A stretch of DNA of 64,000 nucleotides from Streptomyces albiflavescens (GTDB lineage Bacteria; Actinomycetota; Actinomycetes; Streptomycetales; Streptomycetaceae), in NCBI RefSeq assembly GCF_014645835.1, contig NZ_BMMM01000005.1, positions 239,696 through 303,695 on the forward strand. The letters run 5' to 3'. The translations under genes were made by a program, and so were the position numbers. The notes beneath the pieces were generated by a model. That model did not search any database. It was given only the letters and a program-made list of their open reading frames with translations, and had not been told where the DNA came from. Positions 1-9,240 of this stretch are shown one piece after another (the stretch's first letter is position 1; each line of letters begins with the position of its first letter).

Positions 1-11
1 GGAGCCCACAC

Positions 12-1382
12 ATGAACGCCGACCAGCTGGACCGCGCGATCCGGGACGTCCTGCACACGTGGACCCCCGACAACCCCAGCGCTCCCGCGGACATCGCCGG
101 CCGCATCGTGCGCCGCCGCCGACGGCGGATCCTCGTGCGCGCGACCGGCGCGGCCCTCGGCCTCACCGGTATCGCCTTCGGTGCGGCCCTGGCCACCGGT
201 GCGGGCGGCGACAACGGGGCGCAGCCGCCGGCTTCGCGGGTAAGCAAGCAGAGCAACCTGCTGTGGCAGACCACGATGCCCGGCAAATCCTGGGACGCCT
301 GCACCACCGGCCCCGGCGCCGTCTACTGCCGGGGAGTGGAGTACGACGGCATCGGCGTGAACGCCCGTACCGGAAAGGTCACGTGGCAGCAGAAAGCCAA
401 GGACGTCAACGGCGGCAGCTCCCCAGCAGGATCGCTGCCCGGTATCCGCGACAAAGTGCTGTACACCTACGCCGATCACGCCCCGGGCGCCCCCAGAGCC
501 GGCACCGACCTCGTCGCCCTCGACATCGGCAGTCGGCAGGTGCTGTGGAAGCACGAGCTGGCCGACGACAGCCGCAACCAGGCGTCTGCCGTGCTGTTCG
601 ACGGCGGGATCCTCGCCAACTCCCCGACCTTCAAGAGCGTGGCCGCGCTGGACGACAGGACGGGCCGGACACTGTGGACGTACTCGTGGAAGAAGGCCGA
701 TTGTGACCGGGTCGCGATCGGTGGCGTCCCGTACCTGATGTGCTCGCCGGACAGCGAGAAAGCCCCGCAACGCAGCGCCATCGTCCGGTTGGACCCGGCG
801 ACCGGCAAGCCACGGACGGTCGCGACCGTCAACGGCCCGACGGCCTACATCGGCACGGACGGGGATGCCGTGCTGCTGGGCGGTATGGCCGGCGGACAGA
901 GGTCCTTCAGGGACTCCGGGCCCGCCACCCTGACCCGCGTCGACCTCAGCTCGGGCAAGGTGTCGCAGTACCCCCTCGACGGCCTGCCGATGGGCGTGAT
1001 CGCGGACGGCATCATCCTGGCATCCGGCAGAAACAGCAGCGCCGTCGCGTACTCGGCCAACAACGGCAAGCGACTGTGGTCGCGTGACCTCGGACTGAAA
1101 CTGCGCAAGGACTCGCGCGAGCCCACGATGCGGGAACTGGCCTCCGCCGCCGCTGTGGATCTTGACAGCCGGGTGGCCTACTACCTCGATCCGTCCGGAC
1201 ATCTGGTCGGCCTCGACCTGGACAGCGGTGCGATGCGCTGGCGCGGCCGGGTGCAGGTGCCGAAGAGCCCGGTGGAGGCAGGGATCGCCCCCGAGCTGAT
1301 GGTCTACGATCACGGCCTCATCGGCCAGATCGGCGGCGAACTCTTCCGGATCAAGCCCGTGCTGCCCAAGACGGGTTCGTAG
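12..1382 (+). CDS. membrane-anchored PQQ-like beta-propeller protein
   Basis: Encodes 456 residues. A short cytoplasmic head of about 38 residues ends in a run of arginines and is followed by one membrane segment (about residues 40-62), so most of the protein should lie outside the membrane. The exterior part carries repeated blades with the pattern of PQQ-enzyme/BamB-like repeats, for example VALDIGSRQVLWKHEL, AALDDRTGRTLWTYSWK and VGLDLDSGAMRWRG. Such Streptomyces proteins are usually annotated as PQQ-binding-like beta-propeller repeat proteins. The repeats bind or scaffold, and no catalytic residues are recognisable. The start is supported by GGAG at the very edge of the window, 8 nt upstream. 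The gene often follows a sigma factor in this genus, but the upstream neighbour is outside the window. Confidence 0.85.
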   Translation: MNADQLDRAIRDVLHTWTPDNPSAPADIAGRIVRRRRRRILVRATGAALGLTGIAFGAALATGAGGDNGAQPPASRVSKQSNLLWQTTMPGKSWDACTTGPGAVYCRGVEYDGIGVNARTGKVTWQQKAKDVNGGSSPAGSLPGIRDKVLYTYADHAPGAPRAGTDLVALDIGSRQVLWKHELADDSRNQASAVLFDGGILANSPTFKSVAALDDRTGRTLWTYSWKKADCDRVAIGGVPYLMCSPDSEKAPQRSAIVRLDPATGKPRTVATVNGPTAYIGTDGDAVLLGGMAGGQRSFRDSGPATLTRVDLSSGKVSQYPLDGLPMGVIADGIILASGRNSSAVAYSANNGKRLWSRDLGLKLRKDSREPTMRELASAAAVDLDSRVAYYLDPSGHLVGLDLDSGAMRWRGRVQVPKSPVEAGIAPELMVYDHGLIGQIGGELFRIKPVLPKTGS

Positions 1383-1536
1383 CCAGGGGTGGGAGGAGGC
1401 CGCGCGGGCCCCGGCAGGGGAACCCGGGTCCCGCGTCGGCCGCGGAGTGCGACAGGCGGGGACGACGGTTCGGCGCCGGGGCCCCGGCTTGGGTCCTGCC
1501 GGGCGGCCCGGTCGGATCTGGTGGCCGGACGCGGCG

Positions 1537-2861
1537 ATGAACGCGGCGGCCTGGCGGACGATGCGACGTGCTGTAGGGGTGCTGATCTCCGGGTGGTCGG
1601 TGGTGATGCGGAGGGGCGAGGATCCGAATGAACTGCTCACCTCGTACCCGTATGGCACCCTCACGAAGGTTCTCGGAGTCTTGCGGGCCACGACTCGGAG
1701 ACGATCGAGGGGCTCGCCGATCCTCGTCTGCGCAACGGCCGTTGGGGTGTTGAAGCGGACGGTGAGGGCGTCGACCAGGACCACGATGGGGGCGCTGACG
1801 ACGGCGTTCGGGAGCGGGACGTTGATCGCGTTGCGTTGTCTGCGCGGGCGCCGGGGGTGCTGCGGTTCAGTGAGGAGCGCGATCCGGCTGTGCTCACCGC
1901 TATCGTGCGGCTGCGGGTCATCGACCCCGAGGGGGCTTACTGGCGGCGTGGGGTCGAGGCGGCCACGCGGTGGCTGTGGGAGACTGGCAACGTCGAGCTG
2001 CGGGTGACGTACACGTACGTGACGCCGCAGGAGTGGTCGTCAGTCGGCTCTCATCCGCTGGGGGTGTGGGTGGCTGATCAGCGCCGCTACTACGCGGCCG
2101 GCACCTTGGAGGCCGGCCGGGTGGCCGAGTTGGAAGCGCTCGGGATCGTGTGGTCGGTGCAGGCTTCCGCGTGGGGCGCGGGCCTGGCCGTGGCCCGCTC
2201 GTACGCCGATGTCCACGGGCACGTCCTCCCGCCGGCCTCGGCGGTGTGGGAGGACTTCCCCGTGGGGGTGTGGGCCAAGAACCAGCGCGCAGCAGCCCTT
2301 AAGACGGTTGAGAGCGCGGCGCGGCGGGAGGCCGGGGAAACGGGCCTGACTGCTGCTGGTGAGCTGTCGGAGAGTCGTAGAGAGGCTCTTGCGGAGGTGG
2401 ATCCGGGGTGGTGCCCGGTGCGGGAGATCGGCTGGCAGCGTGGTTACCGGCTCACCCTCACCCACCTGCGGGCCGGCGGGGCGCTGCCGGAGCGGGCGGG
2501 CGAGGTGATCGTGCAATGCGAGGACCTCGGAACGTGGATCGCCGGGCAGCGTGCCGGGTGGGACCAGCTGGTCCCGGCGCAGCAGTACCTCCTGGAGCCC
2601 ATCGGAGTCGAGCCTCCGGCCGAGGGCGAGACATCGGTGCCGGCGCGCCGGACACAAGGGGATCGGTGGGCGGCCAACCTGGCGGCCGCACGCCAGTTCC
2701 ACGCCCGTGAGGGGCATTTGGTCGTGCCCCGCAAGCGCGTAGAACTGAGTGAGGGCGATCCGGTCAAGCTGGGGGCGTTCCTGGACAACACCCGCAGACG
2801 GGCATCGAAGCCGTACGACCAGCGCCGGGCGGAACTCGACGCCCTCGGCATGCGCTGGTAG
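1537..2861 (+). pseudogene. remnant of a helicase with helicase-associated (HA) repeats
   Basis: The 3' part reads as at least three helicase-associated domain repeats of about 65 residues, with hallmarks such as LAVARSYADVHGHVLPP, FPVGVWAKNQRAA and a final LGAFLDNTRRRA...LDALGMRW. Streptomyces carries long DEAD/DEAH helicases that end in such repeats. Upstream, the frame starting near 1537 reads GEDPNELLTSYPYGTLTKVL, which is helicase-like, and then jumps to another frame at about position 1688 (LRA then HDSETIEGLADPRLRNG). One base seems to be missing in the GGCC/CAC context. No helicase motifs I-VI are left, so this is a 5'-deleted, frameshifted remnant. A TTG at 1836 could still start a 341-residue HA-only protein, but no ribosome-binding site supports it. 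Confidence 0.6.
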
Positions 2862-3206
2862 CCCCTTCCGGAAGCCGACCGAGTCACCGACCCACTTGAC
2901 GAAGTCACCCATCATCTGCCTCTCCGCCGCCCAGAGTTGAGTACGGGTGCTCATGCGCATCACCACCAGCCGCGGCACGTGCACCCATGGCCGACCCCCT
3001 TTCAGCCCCGGAACGCCGGCTGGGCTATTCCCGCAGGTGTTCACCCCCTGGTGTCCCCTGGTGTCCTCATCGGCGCCGCGTTCAACCTTGACCGCGTCGT
3101 GGGCTGAACCGACCTGTGGCCTTCTTCGAGCAGTCGCCGTGCGAGCCTCCGGCTCCCGGCTCATGCTGGGAATGAGGGGGGTGGGACAACGGAGGAAGTG
3201 GTGGAG
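2862..3206. other. intergenic region without recognised genes
   Basis: No convincing coding frame. A long antisense open frame crosses here but has no family resemblance. The promoter of the ferredoxin-P450 operon should lie in this stretch, and GGAGG at 3191-3195 is its ribosome-binding site. Confidence 0.5.
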
Positions 3207-3416
3207 ATGCGGACCGTTGTCGACCTCACACGCTGCCAGGGCTACGCACAGTGCGTGTTCCACGCCCCCGATGTGTTCGAGCTGCACGGCGAGGAGGGAC
3301 TGCTGTACGCCACGGCCGTCCCCGATGACCAGGTCGAGCGCGTGCGCCTGGCTGCGGCGGCGTGCCCGGTGCAGGCGATCCTTCTCGGGGAAGCGGTGAG
3401 CAGCGGTGCCCGGTGA
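3207..3416 (+). CDS. ferredoxin, 3Fe-4S type
   Basis: A 69-residue acidic protein with the cysteine pattern of single-cluster P450-partner ferredoxins: C10 and C16 in RCQGYAQC, and C53 in AACPVQA. The second position of a 4Fe-4S motif is occupied by Gly-Tyr, as usual for [3Fe-4S] ferredoxins. It should pass electrons from the reductase encoded next to the P450 that follows. The ATG at 3207 gives the canonical start MRTVVDLTRC and has GGAGG 11 nt upstream. GTG codons at 3198 and 3201 are in frame and cannot be excluded. Its end overlaps the reductase start by 11 nt, so the two are translationally coupled. Confidence 0.9.
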   Translation: MRTVVDLTRCQGYAQCVFHAPDVFELHGEEGLLYATAVPDDQVERVRLAAAACPVQAILLGEAVSSGAR

Positions 3417-4761
3417 TCTGAAGGACGGCCGTATCGTCATCGTCGGTGCGTCGCTGGCTGGGCTCAGGGCCGCGGAGGCACTGCGTGAGGAAGGCTTCAC
3501 CGGCTCACTGACTGTAGTCGGAGATGAACCCCACGCTCCCTATGACCGGCCGCCGCTGTCGAAGCAAGTGCTGCTGGGGCAGGCCACAGCGGACACCACC
3601 GAGCTGCCGATGCGCATGGATCCGGACGCCGAGTGGCGGCTGGGCGTACGCGCCACTGGTGTGGACCTGCTGGCGAAACGAGTCCTGCTGGAGGACGGGG
3701 AGCCACTGCCGTACGACCGGCTGCTGATCACCACTGGGACCCGGGCCCGCCCCTGGCCCGACCCGGACGAGGCCGCCCTGGAGGGTGTGTTCACCCTGCG
3801 CACATGTGAGGACGGTGCAGGGCTGGCGGAGCGGCTGGCCGCGAAGCCGGAGCGGGTGCTGGTGATCGGCGCCGGCTTCACCGGCTCGGAGATCGCTTCC
3901 GCCTGCCGGGAGTTGGGTGTGGAGGTCACGGTCGCCGAACGGGGCCCCGCGCCTCTGGTGGGCGCCCTGGGCGGCACTCTGTCGAAGCTCGCCGCTGTCA
4001 TGCAGCGCAATCACGGCGTGGATCTGCGCACCGGGGTGACGGTCACCGCTCTGCACGGCAACGGAAGCTTCACCGGGGCGGAGTTGTCCGACGGCAGCCG
4101 AGTCGACGCGGACGTGTGCGTCGTAGCCCTGGGAGCGATCCGCAACGTCGAGTGGCTGGCGGACTCCGGACTGGCTGCGGGCCCGCGCGGGATCGCCTGC
4201 GACGCCGGGTGTCGCGCCTTCAACATGTATGGGATCGTCACCGACGACGTGTTCGTGGCCGGCGACGTCTCCCGCTTCCCCCACCCGCTCTTCGGCTACC
4301 AGATGCTCTCACTGGAGCACTGGGGGAACGCCGTCGAACAGGCAGAAGTGGCGGCCCACAACATGGTCAACCCGGGGCCCCTGCAGCGCCCGCACCTGTC
4401 CATCCCGACCTTCTGGTCGACCCAGTTCGGGCTCAACATCAAGTCGGTGGGCGTGCCCACCTTCTCCGACCACATCGTCATCGCCCAGGGGTCCCTCGAG
4501 GCGCGCCGTCTGGCGATGGTCTACGGCTACCAGGGCCGGGTCACGGCCGCGGTCACCGTCGACATGGCCAAGGCCCTCGACTACTACCGGCATCTGATCG
4601 AGACCGCTGCTCCGTTCCCGCCGCCGCCCGGCGCGCAGGACCGGCCCATCGCGGCCGACATCACGATCCCCTCCGAGGTTCCGGACCCTTCCGTACTGTC
4701 GCACGGTCCGACCGTCGCGCTCACCGGCCACCTCCCCGACCGCCGGCTGACGGTGGTGTGA
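3406..4761 (+). CDS. FAD-dependent ferredoxin reductase
   Basis: A 451-residue pyridine nucleotide-disulphide oxidoreductase of the ferredoxin/putidaredoxin reductase type. The N-terminal FAD fold shows VIVGASLAGLRAAEALR, followed by YDRPPLSK, which is typical of these reductases. A second Rossmann motif for NAD(P)H is seen in VLVIGAGFTGSEIAS (about residues 146-160), and VFVAGDVSRF is the late FAD-binding motif. It would oxidise NAD(P)H and reduce the ferredoxin encoded just upstream. The start is a GTG inside the ferredoxin gene. It is followed 42 nt later by the P450, so all three redox components of a class I P450 chain are in one operon. Confidence 0.92.
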   Translation: MPGDLKDGRIVIVGASLAGLRAAEALREEGFTGSLTVVGDEPHAPYDRPPLSKQVLLGQATADTTELPMRMDPDAEWRLGVRATGVDLLAKRVLLEDGEPLPYDRLLITTGTRARPWPDPDEAALEGVFTLRTCEDGAGLAERLAAKPERVLVIGAGFTGSEIASACRELGVEVTVAERGPAPLVGALGGTLSKLAAVMQRNHGVDLRTGVTVTALHGNGSFTGAELSDGSRVDADVCVVALGAIRNVEWLADSGLAAGPRGIACDAGCRAFNMYGIVTDDVFVAGDVSRFPHPLFGYQMLSLEHWGNAVEQAEVAAHNMVNPGPLQRPHLSIPTFWSTQFGLNIKSVGVPTFSDHIVIAQGSLEARRLAMVYGYQGRVTAAVTVDMAKALDYYRHLIETAAPFPPPPGAQDRPIAADITIPSEVPDPSVLSHGPTVALTGHLPDRRLTVV

Positions 4762-4803
4762 ACCACCGACCGTCCCATGTTCTGCCCACCCCGAGGAGCC
4801 GTC

Positions 4804-5985
4804 ATGGACTCCGAGACCCTGCTGGCACGGATCACCGACTACGCCAGCCGCCCCAACCCCTACCCGCTTTATGAGGAACTCCGCCAGGCCGGTCCCGTCG
4901 TGTGGCAGACGGACGGCAACTGCCTGATCGGCACCTACCACCAGATCGCCGCTCTGCTCCACGATCCACGGATGAGCGCCGCCCCCCGCCCCCATGGGGA
5001 GGCGCCCCGACAGCCGTTCCTGCGGGTCGACGACCCCGAACACCACCGACTGCGCACCCTGGCCATGCGGCCCTTCGGCCCCCCGCACAGCCCCCGCCGT
5101 ATCGAGGGCATGCGCGCGGAGATAGACCGGATCACCAAGGAGCTGATGGCATCCTTCGAGTCTGGCCAGAAGATCGACATCGTCGACGACTTCGCCTACC
5201 CGCTGCCCGTCACCGTCATCTGCCGTCTGCTCGGCGTGCCGCGCGAGGACGAGCCGCTCTTCAGGGCCTGGTCCGACGCCCTGGTGGCAGCCGCCGACGT
5301 GAGGCCCGACCAGGACACCACCGAGACCGACAAGGCCGGTGAGCAGGCGCGCATGGAGATAGGCGGGTACCTGCTGAACCTGGCCGAGCAGCGCCGTGGC
5401 CACCCGAGCGACGACCTGCTCTCCGCCTTCGTCAACGAGCCCGACCCGGCCCTCCGGCTCACCCAGGAAGAGCTCGCCGTAACCGCCGTACTGCTCCTCA
5501 TCGCCGGACACGAGACCACGGTCAACCTGATCACCAACGGGGTGCTCACCCTGTTGCGCCAGCCCGAGCAGCTGGATCACCTGCGGCGCGAACCCGATCT
5601 GCTGCCGCGGGCGGTGGAGGAACTGCTGCGCTACGAACCACCGGTCCACATGCGCGAACGCATCCCGCACGCCGACATCGAGGTAGCCGGCACTGCCATC
5701 CCCCAAGGCACCTCCGTCATCCTGGTCCTCGCCTCCGGTAACCGCGACCCCAAGCGGTTCCACGAGCCCGACAGGTTCGACCCCACTCGCCCCGACAACC
5801 AACACTTCGGCTTCAGCAGCGGCATCCACTTCTGTTACGGCGCGCCCTTGGCCCGCCTCGAAGCCCAGACCGCGCTCGGCGCACTGCTCCCCCACCTCGG
5901 CACCGCCAGCCTGGTCCAGGACCCGCCCCCCTACCGCCAGAACGCCATGCTCCGCGGCCCCCGCCACCTGCCCGTCCATCTGTGA
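4804..5985 (+). CDS. cytochrome P450
   Basis: A 393-residue bacterial P450 with all hallmarks. These are the I-helix oxygen-activation motif LLIAGHETTVNL, the K-helix ExxR in EELLRYEPP, and the haem loop FGFSSGIHFCYGAP with Cys344 as haem ligand. I chose the ATG at 4804 (MDSETLL) because GAGGAG lies 6-10 nt upstream. An ATG at 4777 would put this ribosome-binding site inside the protein. The substrate cannot be read from the sequence. Having its own ferredoxin and reductase directly upstream suggests a self-sufficient monooxygenase operon for catabolism or tailoring. Confidence 0.95.
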   Translation: MDSETLLARITDYASRPNPYPLYEELRQAGPVVWQTDGNCLIGTYHQIAALLHDPRMSAAPRPHGEAPRQPFLRVDDPEHHRLRTLAMRPFGPPHSPRRIEGMRAEIDRITKELMASFESGQKIDIVDDFAYPLPVTVICRLLGVPREDEPLFRAWSDALVAAADVRPDQDTTETDKAGEQARMEIGGYLLNLAEQRRGHPSDDLLSAFVNEPDPALRLTQEELAVTAVLLLIAGHETTVNLITNGVLTLLRQPEQLDHLRREPDLLPRAVEELLRYEPPVHMRERIPHADIEVAGTAIPQGTSVILVLASGNRDPKRFHEPDRFDPTRPDNQHFGFSSGIHFCYGAPLARLEAQTALGALLPHLGTASLVQDPPPYRQNAMLRGPRHLPVHL

Positions 5986-6467
5986 AAGTGCGGGTCAGGC
6001 AATCACTGACGGCCCTCGCTCCATGGCAGCAACGCCGCAGCCACGAGCCCCCGAACGGGATGGTCCACCGTCGTGCGTGGGCTGCCCCAGGACACCACCC
6101 TCGGTCCCCCGACCAGCAGCCGGGTGCCCGGTCAGCCGCCCGCTGTGAGGCGGGGCAGCATCCGGACGAACCCACCGCGCCGGCGTCGTCGGGCCGGTGG
6201 GTTCACGCTGCGCCGACGCCGAGAGGACCGCGCACGCGCGGCTGCGCCGAAATCTATGGGAGTCCGCCGGGGCGAGATCATCGGCCCTTCCACCGCTCCG
6301 CCCACGGCAGTCGGTGCTCTTCGTCCGCCGGCAGGCCCTGCGCGGTCGGGGGCTTGCCTCGCAGACATGCTGGGGGCGATCGGCCGATGTACGGTCGATA
6401 TACGGCGTTGGTGCGGACCTCTCAGCCGACGAACAGGCCGGTGCCCCAGACACACCCGGGAGTGCCC
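5986..6467. other. intergenic region, 480 nt, no recognised gene
   Basis: Open frames exist on both strands but show arginine- and proline-rich composition without family resemblance. The promoter of the SnoaL-like gene probably lies near the 3' end. Confidence 0.4.
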
Positions 6468-6884
6468 ATGGCTCAGCAAGCGAACATCGCCGCACAGACT
6501 GCCTTCGCAGAGGCCGTCGTCACCGGCAACCTGGACGCCCTCGACGAGGTCGTCGCCCCCAACTCGGTCGACCACGATCCCGCCCCGGGACAGACGCAAG
6601 GGCCCGACGGGTACAAAGCCATGTTCAGCGAGCTGCGAACGGCTTTCCCCGACTTGCGCGTCGAGGTCGAGCACCTGATGGCTACCGATGACGAGTTGGC
6701 CTTCGCCTACACGATCACCGGGACGCACTTGGGACCGCTCATGGGGCAGCCGGCGACCGGCAAGAAGGTGAGCTACCGAGGCATGCAGATCAGCCGCTTC
6801 GACAGCGACGGCAAACTCGTCGAGCGCTGGGGCAGCAGCGACGAACTCGGCATGCTGCGTCAACTCGACCTGGCCGAGGTATGA
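6468..6884 (+). CDS. SnoaL-like ester cyclase family protein
   Basis: A 138-residue protein of the SnoaL-like/NTF2 fold family annotated as ester cyclase or predicted polyketide cyclase. Recognisable parts are the N-terminal helix region with VVTGNLDALDEVVAPNSVDH, the central GPDGYKAMFSELRTAFPDL and the strand region VSYRGMQISRFDSDGKLVERW ending in DELGMLRQL. Members bind small hydrophobic ligands. Outside polyketide clusters the ligand is rarely known, and no polyketide synthase is nearby. The frame is open far upstream, but family length and the conserved N-terminus favour ATG 6468. Confidence 0.8.
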   Translation: MAQQANIAAQTAFAEAVVTGNLDALDEVVAPNSVDHDPAPGQTQGPDGYKAMFSELRTAFPDLRVEVEHLMATDDELAFAYTITGTHLGPLMGQPATGKKVSYRGMQISRFDSDGKLVERWGSSDELGMLRQLDLAEV

Positions 6885-7241
6885 CCAGTCCACTGCACTG
6901 CTCCCCTCCGCCCGCTTCTCCATTGAGCCGACCGTGATCTACACGGCCGCTGATTCTGCGGCGTGAGCGGACACATCGAACGAGACACGGTCGCCGACCA
7001 GGACGTTCCCCGACCACGGCGCAGGATCAAGACGGGGTGCCGGCCGGATTTGTCGAGCAGCTTGTGGAGATCTGGCCAGCACTGCGCCGCCGTGACCGGC
7101 ACCAACTCAGATCAGTGGGACGCTGACCTCTTGCGGGAGAGCATCGGGTATTGCGCTGCGGACCGTGCGCCCGGCTAAGCGTGAGACCACTCGGTCCACT
7201 CTTCGGTACGATCCGGGCCGGAACCGAATCGGGGGATGAAC
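6885..7241. other. intergenic region with a possible decayed antisense gene
   Basis: No intact gene. On the minus strand, between about 7130 and 6950, a stretch reads LLDKSGRHPVLILRRGRG and, after a one-base frame change, NVLVGDRVSFDVSAHAAE. It looks like protein-coding sequence, faintly like a Phd/YefM-type antitoxin tail, but I cannot assign it. Just upstream of the DUF3558 gene, GGGGG at 7230-7234 serves as ribosome-binding site. Confidence 0.3.
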
Positions 7242-7790
7242 ATGCGACGCGTGGTGATGACGGCGACGATCCTGGCCTGCGTGCTCGGGCTCGCGGCCTG
7301 TGGCGACAACGACAAGGGGTCGGGCGGACCGGCCGGCGGCGCCAGTGGGAGCTCGGCCGCGCAAGGCGACAGTGCCGGTAACGGCAAGACGGGGACACCG
7401 CTCGCCGGCGTCGATCCGTGCACCTTGCTGAAACCCGCCGACGTGCCGCAGCTCGACCAGGACGACCTCGCCCAGCCCACGATGCAGGCCATCCCGGGCA
7501 AACCGACGTGCAGCGGTTACGACTTCGCGGTCGAGATCAACGACGGCGGCGCGGACGTCCACGACATGGAGTTCCACAGCTCGCGGGCCAAAGCGCTGTC
7601 CGACATCGGCGGACACAAGGCGGTGCTGACGCAGACCACGACCGGTTCGGCGAAGGATTGCGCGGTCTCACTCGACGTCACCACACAGGAATACGTACGC
7701 GTCACCGTCACGGCAGGCGACAACCCCGCGCAGATGTGCGACATCGCCAAAAAGGCTGCAGAGGTCGTCGCGGGCAGGCTGTCCTCCTGA
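7242..7790 (+). CDS. DUF3558 family lipoprotein
   Basis: About 182 residues. A lipoprotein signal peptide (MRRVVMTATILACVLGLAAC) ends in the lipobox LAAC with the lipidated cysteine at residue 20. A Gly/Ser-rich linker follows, then the DUF3558 domain with its characteristic entry DPCTLLKPADVPQL and the cysteine pair around PTCSGYDF and DCAVSL. DUF3558 lipoproteins are common in actinobacteria and of unknown function. The ATG at 7242 has the better ribosome-binding-site spacing (GGGGG 7 nt upstream). An ATG at 7236 is in frame, 6 nt earlier. Confidence 0.85.
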   Translation: MRRVVMTATILACVLGLAACGDNDKGSGGPAGGASGSSAAQGDSAGNGKTGTPLAGVDPCTLLKPADVPQLDQDDLAQPTMQAIPGKPTCSGYDFAVEINDGGADVHDMEFHSSRAKALSDIGGHKAVLTQTTTGSAKDCAVSLDVTTQEYVRVTVTAGDNPAQMCDIAKKAAEVVAGRLSS

Positions 7791-7999
7791 CACGGCGCGT
7801 GGCCGTCCCAGCTGCCGGCGCGGGGGTTGAGTGCCGCGCCCGGAGGCTGCGGGTCGCCACCGGCCGCGGCGTTTGGCGGCGTGCCAGGCTCTGACCGACG
7901 AGAAAGAGGTCAGGCGCAAGTCCGGCCTCGGACCCACCCACATCGAGGAACTCCAGCAGACAGCCACTCGCCTGGAACAGCAGACGTCAGTCTGAGAGC

Positions 8000-8200
8000 G
8001 TCCTTCGTTGTCGTTCTTCAGTCCAACGAGCTTCGGCAGGAACTTCTTGGTGACCACCCTGTCGTTCAGCACGCCTCCGGCTGCCGCATGCTGGATCAGA
8101 TGGTGGCGCAGATACGGGTGCGGCGGCCCGTCCTTCTCTTCCTGCTGAGCACTGAAGGCGACGGTCAGTTGCCGGTGGGCCCGCGCTTGGGAAAGACCAT
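8000..8200 (-). pseudogene. fragment resembling a NACHT/WD40-type ATPase
   Basis: Reading right to left, the translation contains ARAHRQLTVAF, then HPYLRHHLIQHAAAGGVLND and VTKKFLPKLVGL. This resembles the region just before the WD40 repeats of large Streptomyces NACHT/AAA-type proteins (pattern HPYLxxHLxxHAAxAG...LD...FLP). No ATPase motif and no WD40 repeats are present, so it is a short orphan fragment. Recognition is by pattern memory only. Confidence 0.3.
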
Positions 8201-8289
8201 GGGTTCGATATCGCGATGTCCCGGGTCTGTCGGGGGCGGCAAATGCCGCCGTCCGCCTGCTCGAACGGGAACGGTTGTCTCCAGGCGTC

Positions 8290-8560
8290 GTGTCAGTGGC
8301 GCTGAGCGTATGGTCCGTGCGCGTCCACGGCATCAAGCGTCGGTGGAGGCAGTGGGAAGCCGAGTTCACCTGCCCGTGCTGCGGCGAGGGCTGGGCCCGG
8401 GACAATCTGCAACAGGCTCTGTTTTTGCTGCCGCCGAAGGTCGCCACCGAACTTCGAGTGCAGGTGGAGCGTCTGGACGTGATCCTGCTCAGGCGAACAC
8501 ACCATGAGCCTGAGCCTCTGGCAGATCCGGATTCGGCGTGGTGGCATCGTAGATGCTGCG
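8290..8560 (+). pseudogene. CPCC-motif hypothetical protein, remnant or small gene
   Basis: A stretch reading WRQWEAEFTCPCCGEGWARD, then LFLLPPKVATELRVQVERLD and PLADPDSAWWHRRC looks like genuine protein, with a CPCC zinc-ribbon-like motif and a C-terminal tryptophan/cysteine cluster. The frame does not stop where the similarity to a compact domain ends, and there is no clear start codon or ribosome-binding site, so it may be a remnant. Function unknown. Confidence 0.3.
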
Positions 8561-8604
8561 GCCTCGGCGGCCGCGAGGCGCCGGCCATCCCGCCACGGCC
8601 ACGC

Positions 8605-8880
8605 TCAGGTGCATCTGGGCGACGCACACGCCATGCCCGGCGCCTGGCGCAGGAAGTAGCCGAGGGTGGTCTCCAGGCGGTCGACAGGGTGGGAGACGAT
8701 CGCGGCCGGCTCGATGAGGATGACGTGGCCGGCCTGGCGGGCCTGGTCGACGAGTTCGAGGTCCTCGCAGTCTCCCATCCACCAGCCCCGCCGTCCGAGA
8801 TCGGTGCGGAACAGGCCGATTGCTCGAACAGCAGGTTGCAGCCGGTGACCCACGGCTTGACGGTGTCCGCCTGGTCGCTC
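8605..8880 (-). pseudogene. glycosyltransferase-family-2-like fragment, frameshifted
   Basis: On the minus strand one frame gives WVTGCNLLFEQ and a second frame, continuing directly, gives LFRTDLGRRGWWMGDCEDLE followed by AGHVILIEPAAIVSHP. Together they resemble the acceptor-side part of family 2 glycosyltransferases (GCNLLFRR...GWD...EDLELxxRxxxAG). No catalytic N-terminal domain is present, so this is a decayed piece. Confidence 0.3.
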
Positions 8881-8959
8881 GACGAACCCTCTGTCTCGGT
8901 GCCGGACTGTGCCACCGCTGGTCCCGCAGCCATCCGCGGCAACTCAGAAGCCCCGCACA

Positions 8960-9173
8960 ACCGGTCGCCCGGTTGTGTACAGGCCCTCCCGCCGCAGCAG
9001 AGCCCCCTTGCCCTTCTTGTCCAGCGTCTCGTACTCCGCGCAAGGATCCTCGCCTTGTACTCCGCTGTGTACCGGCGCGGGCCGGTCGAACGGGCTGCTA
9101 CCTGCGGATCAGAGGTCCCGTGGTCGTTGGTGCTGGCCACCTGGGCACTACTCCCTCTCCGCCCTCGACTCAA
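8960..9173 (-). mobile_element. IS3-family orfA remnant with frameshift
   Basis: The minus strand reads RRYTAEYKARILA in one frame and, after a one-base change near 9043, EYETLDKKGKGALLRREGLY in the next. This is the N-terminal helix-turn-helix region of IS3/IS911-type OrfA. The rest of OrfA and all of OrfB are missing here. Confidence 0.6.
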
Positions 9174-9240
9174 TGAATCATCCAGTATGCCTGACTCGAT
9201 CTACTTTGACAGAGAGGGCCGGCCGCCAACCCGCCGACGC

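Noticed and set aside
2040..3500. Long antisense open frame over the helicase remnant and ferredoxin gene
   Set aside because: Composition is that of a GC-rich antisense shadow, with no family resemblance and no ribosome-binding site.
4309..5979. 556-codon minus-strand open frame opposite the P450 operon
   Set aside because: Lies exactly opposite recognised genes; a third-position GC bias artefact.
6950..7130. Antitoxin of the Phd/YefM type on the minus strand
   Set aside because: Similarity is a short RRGRG context in two frames with no toxin partner; too weak to call.
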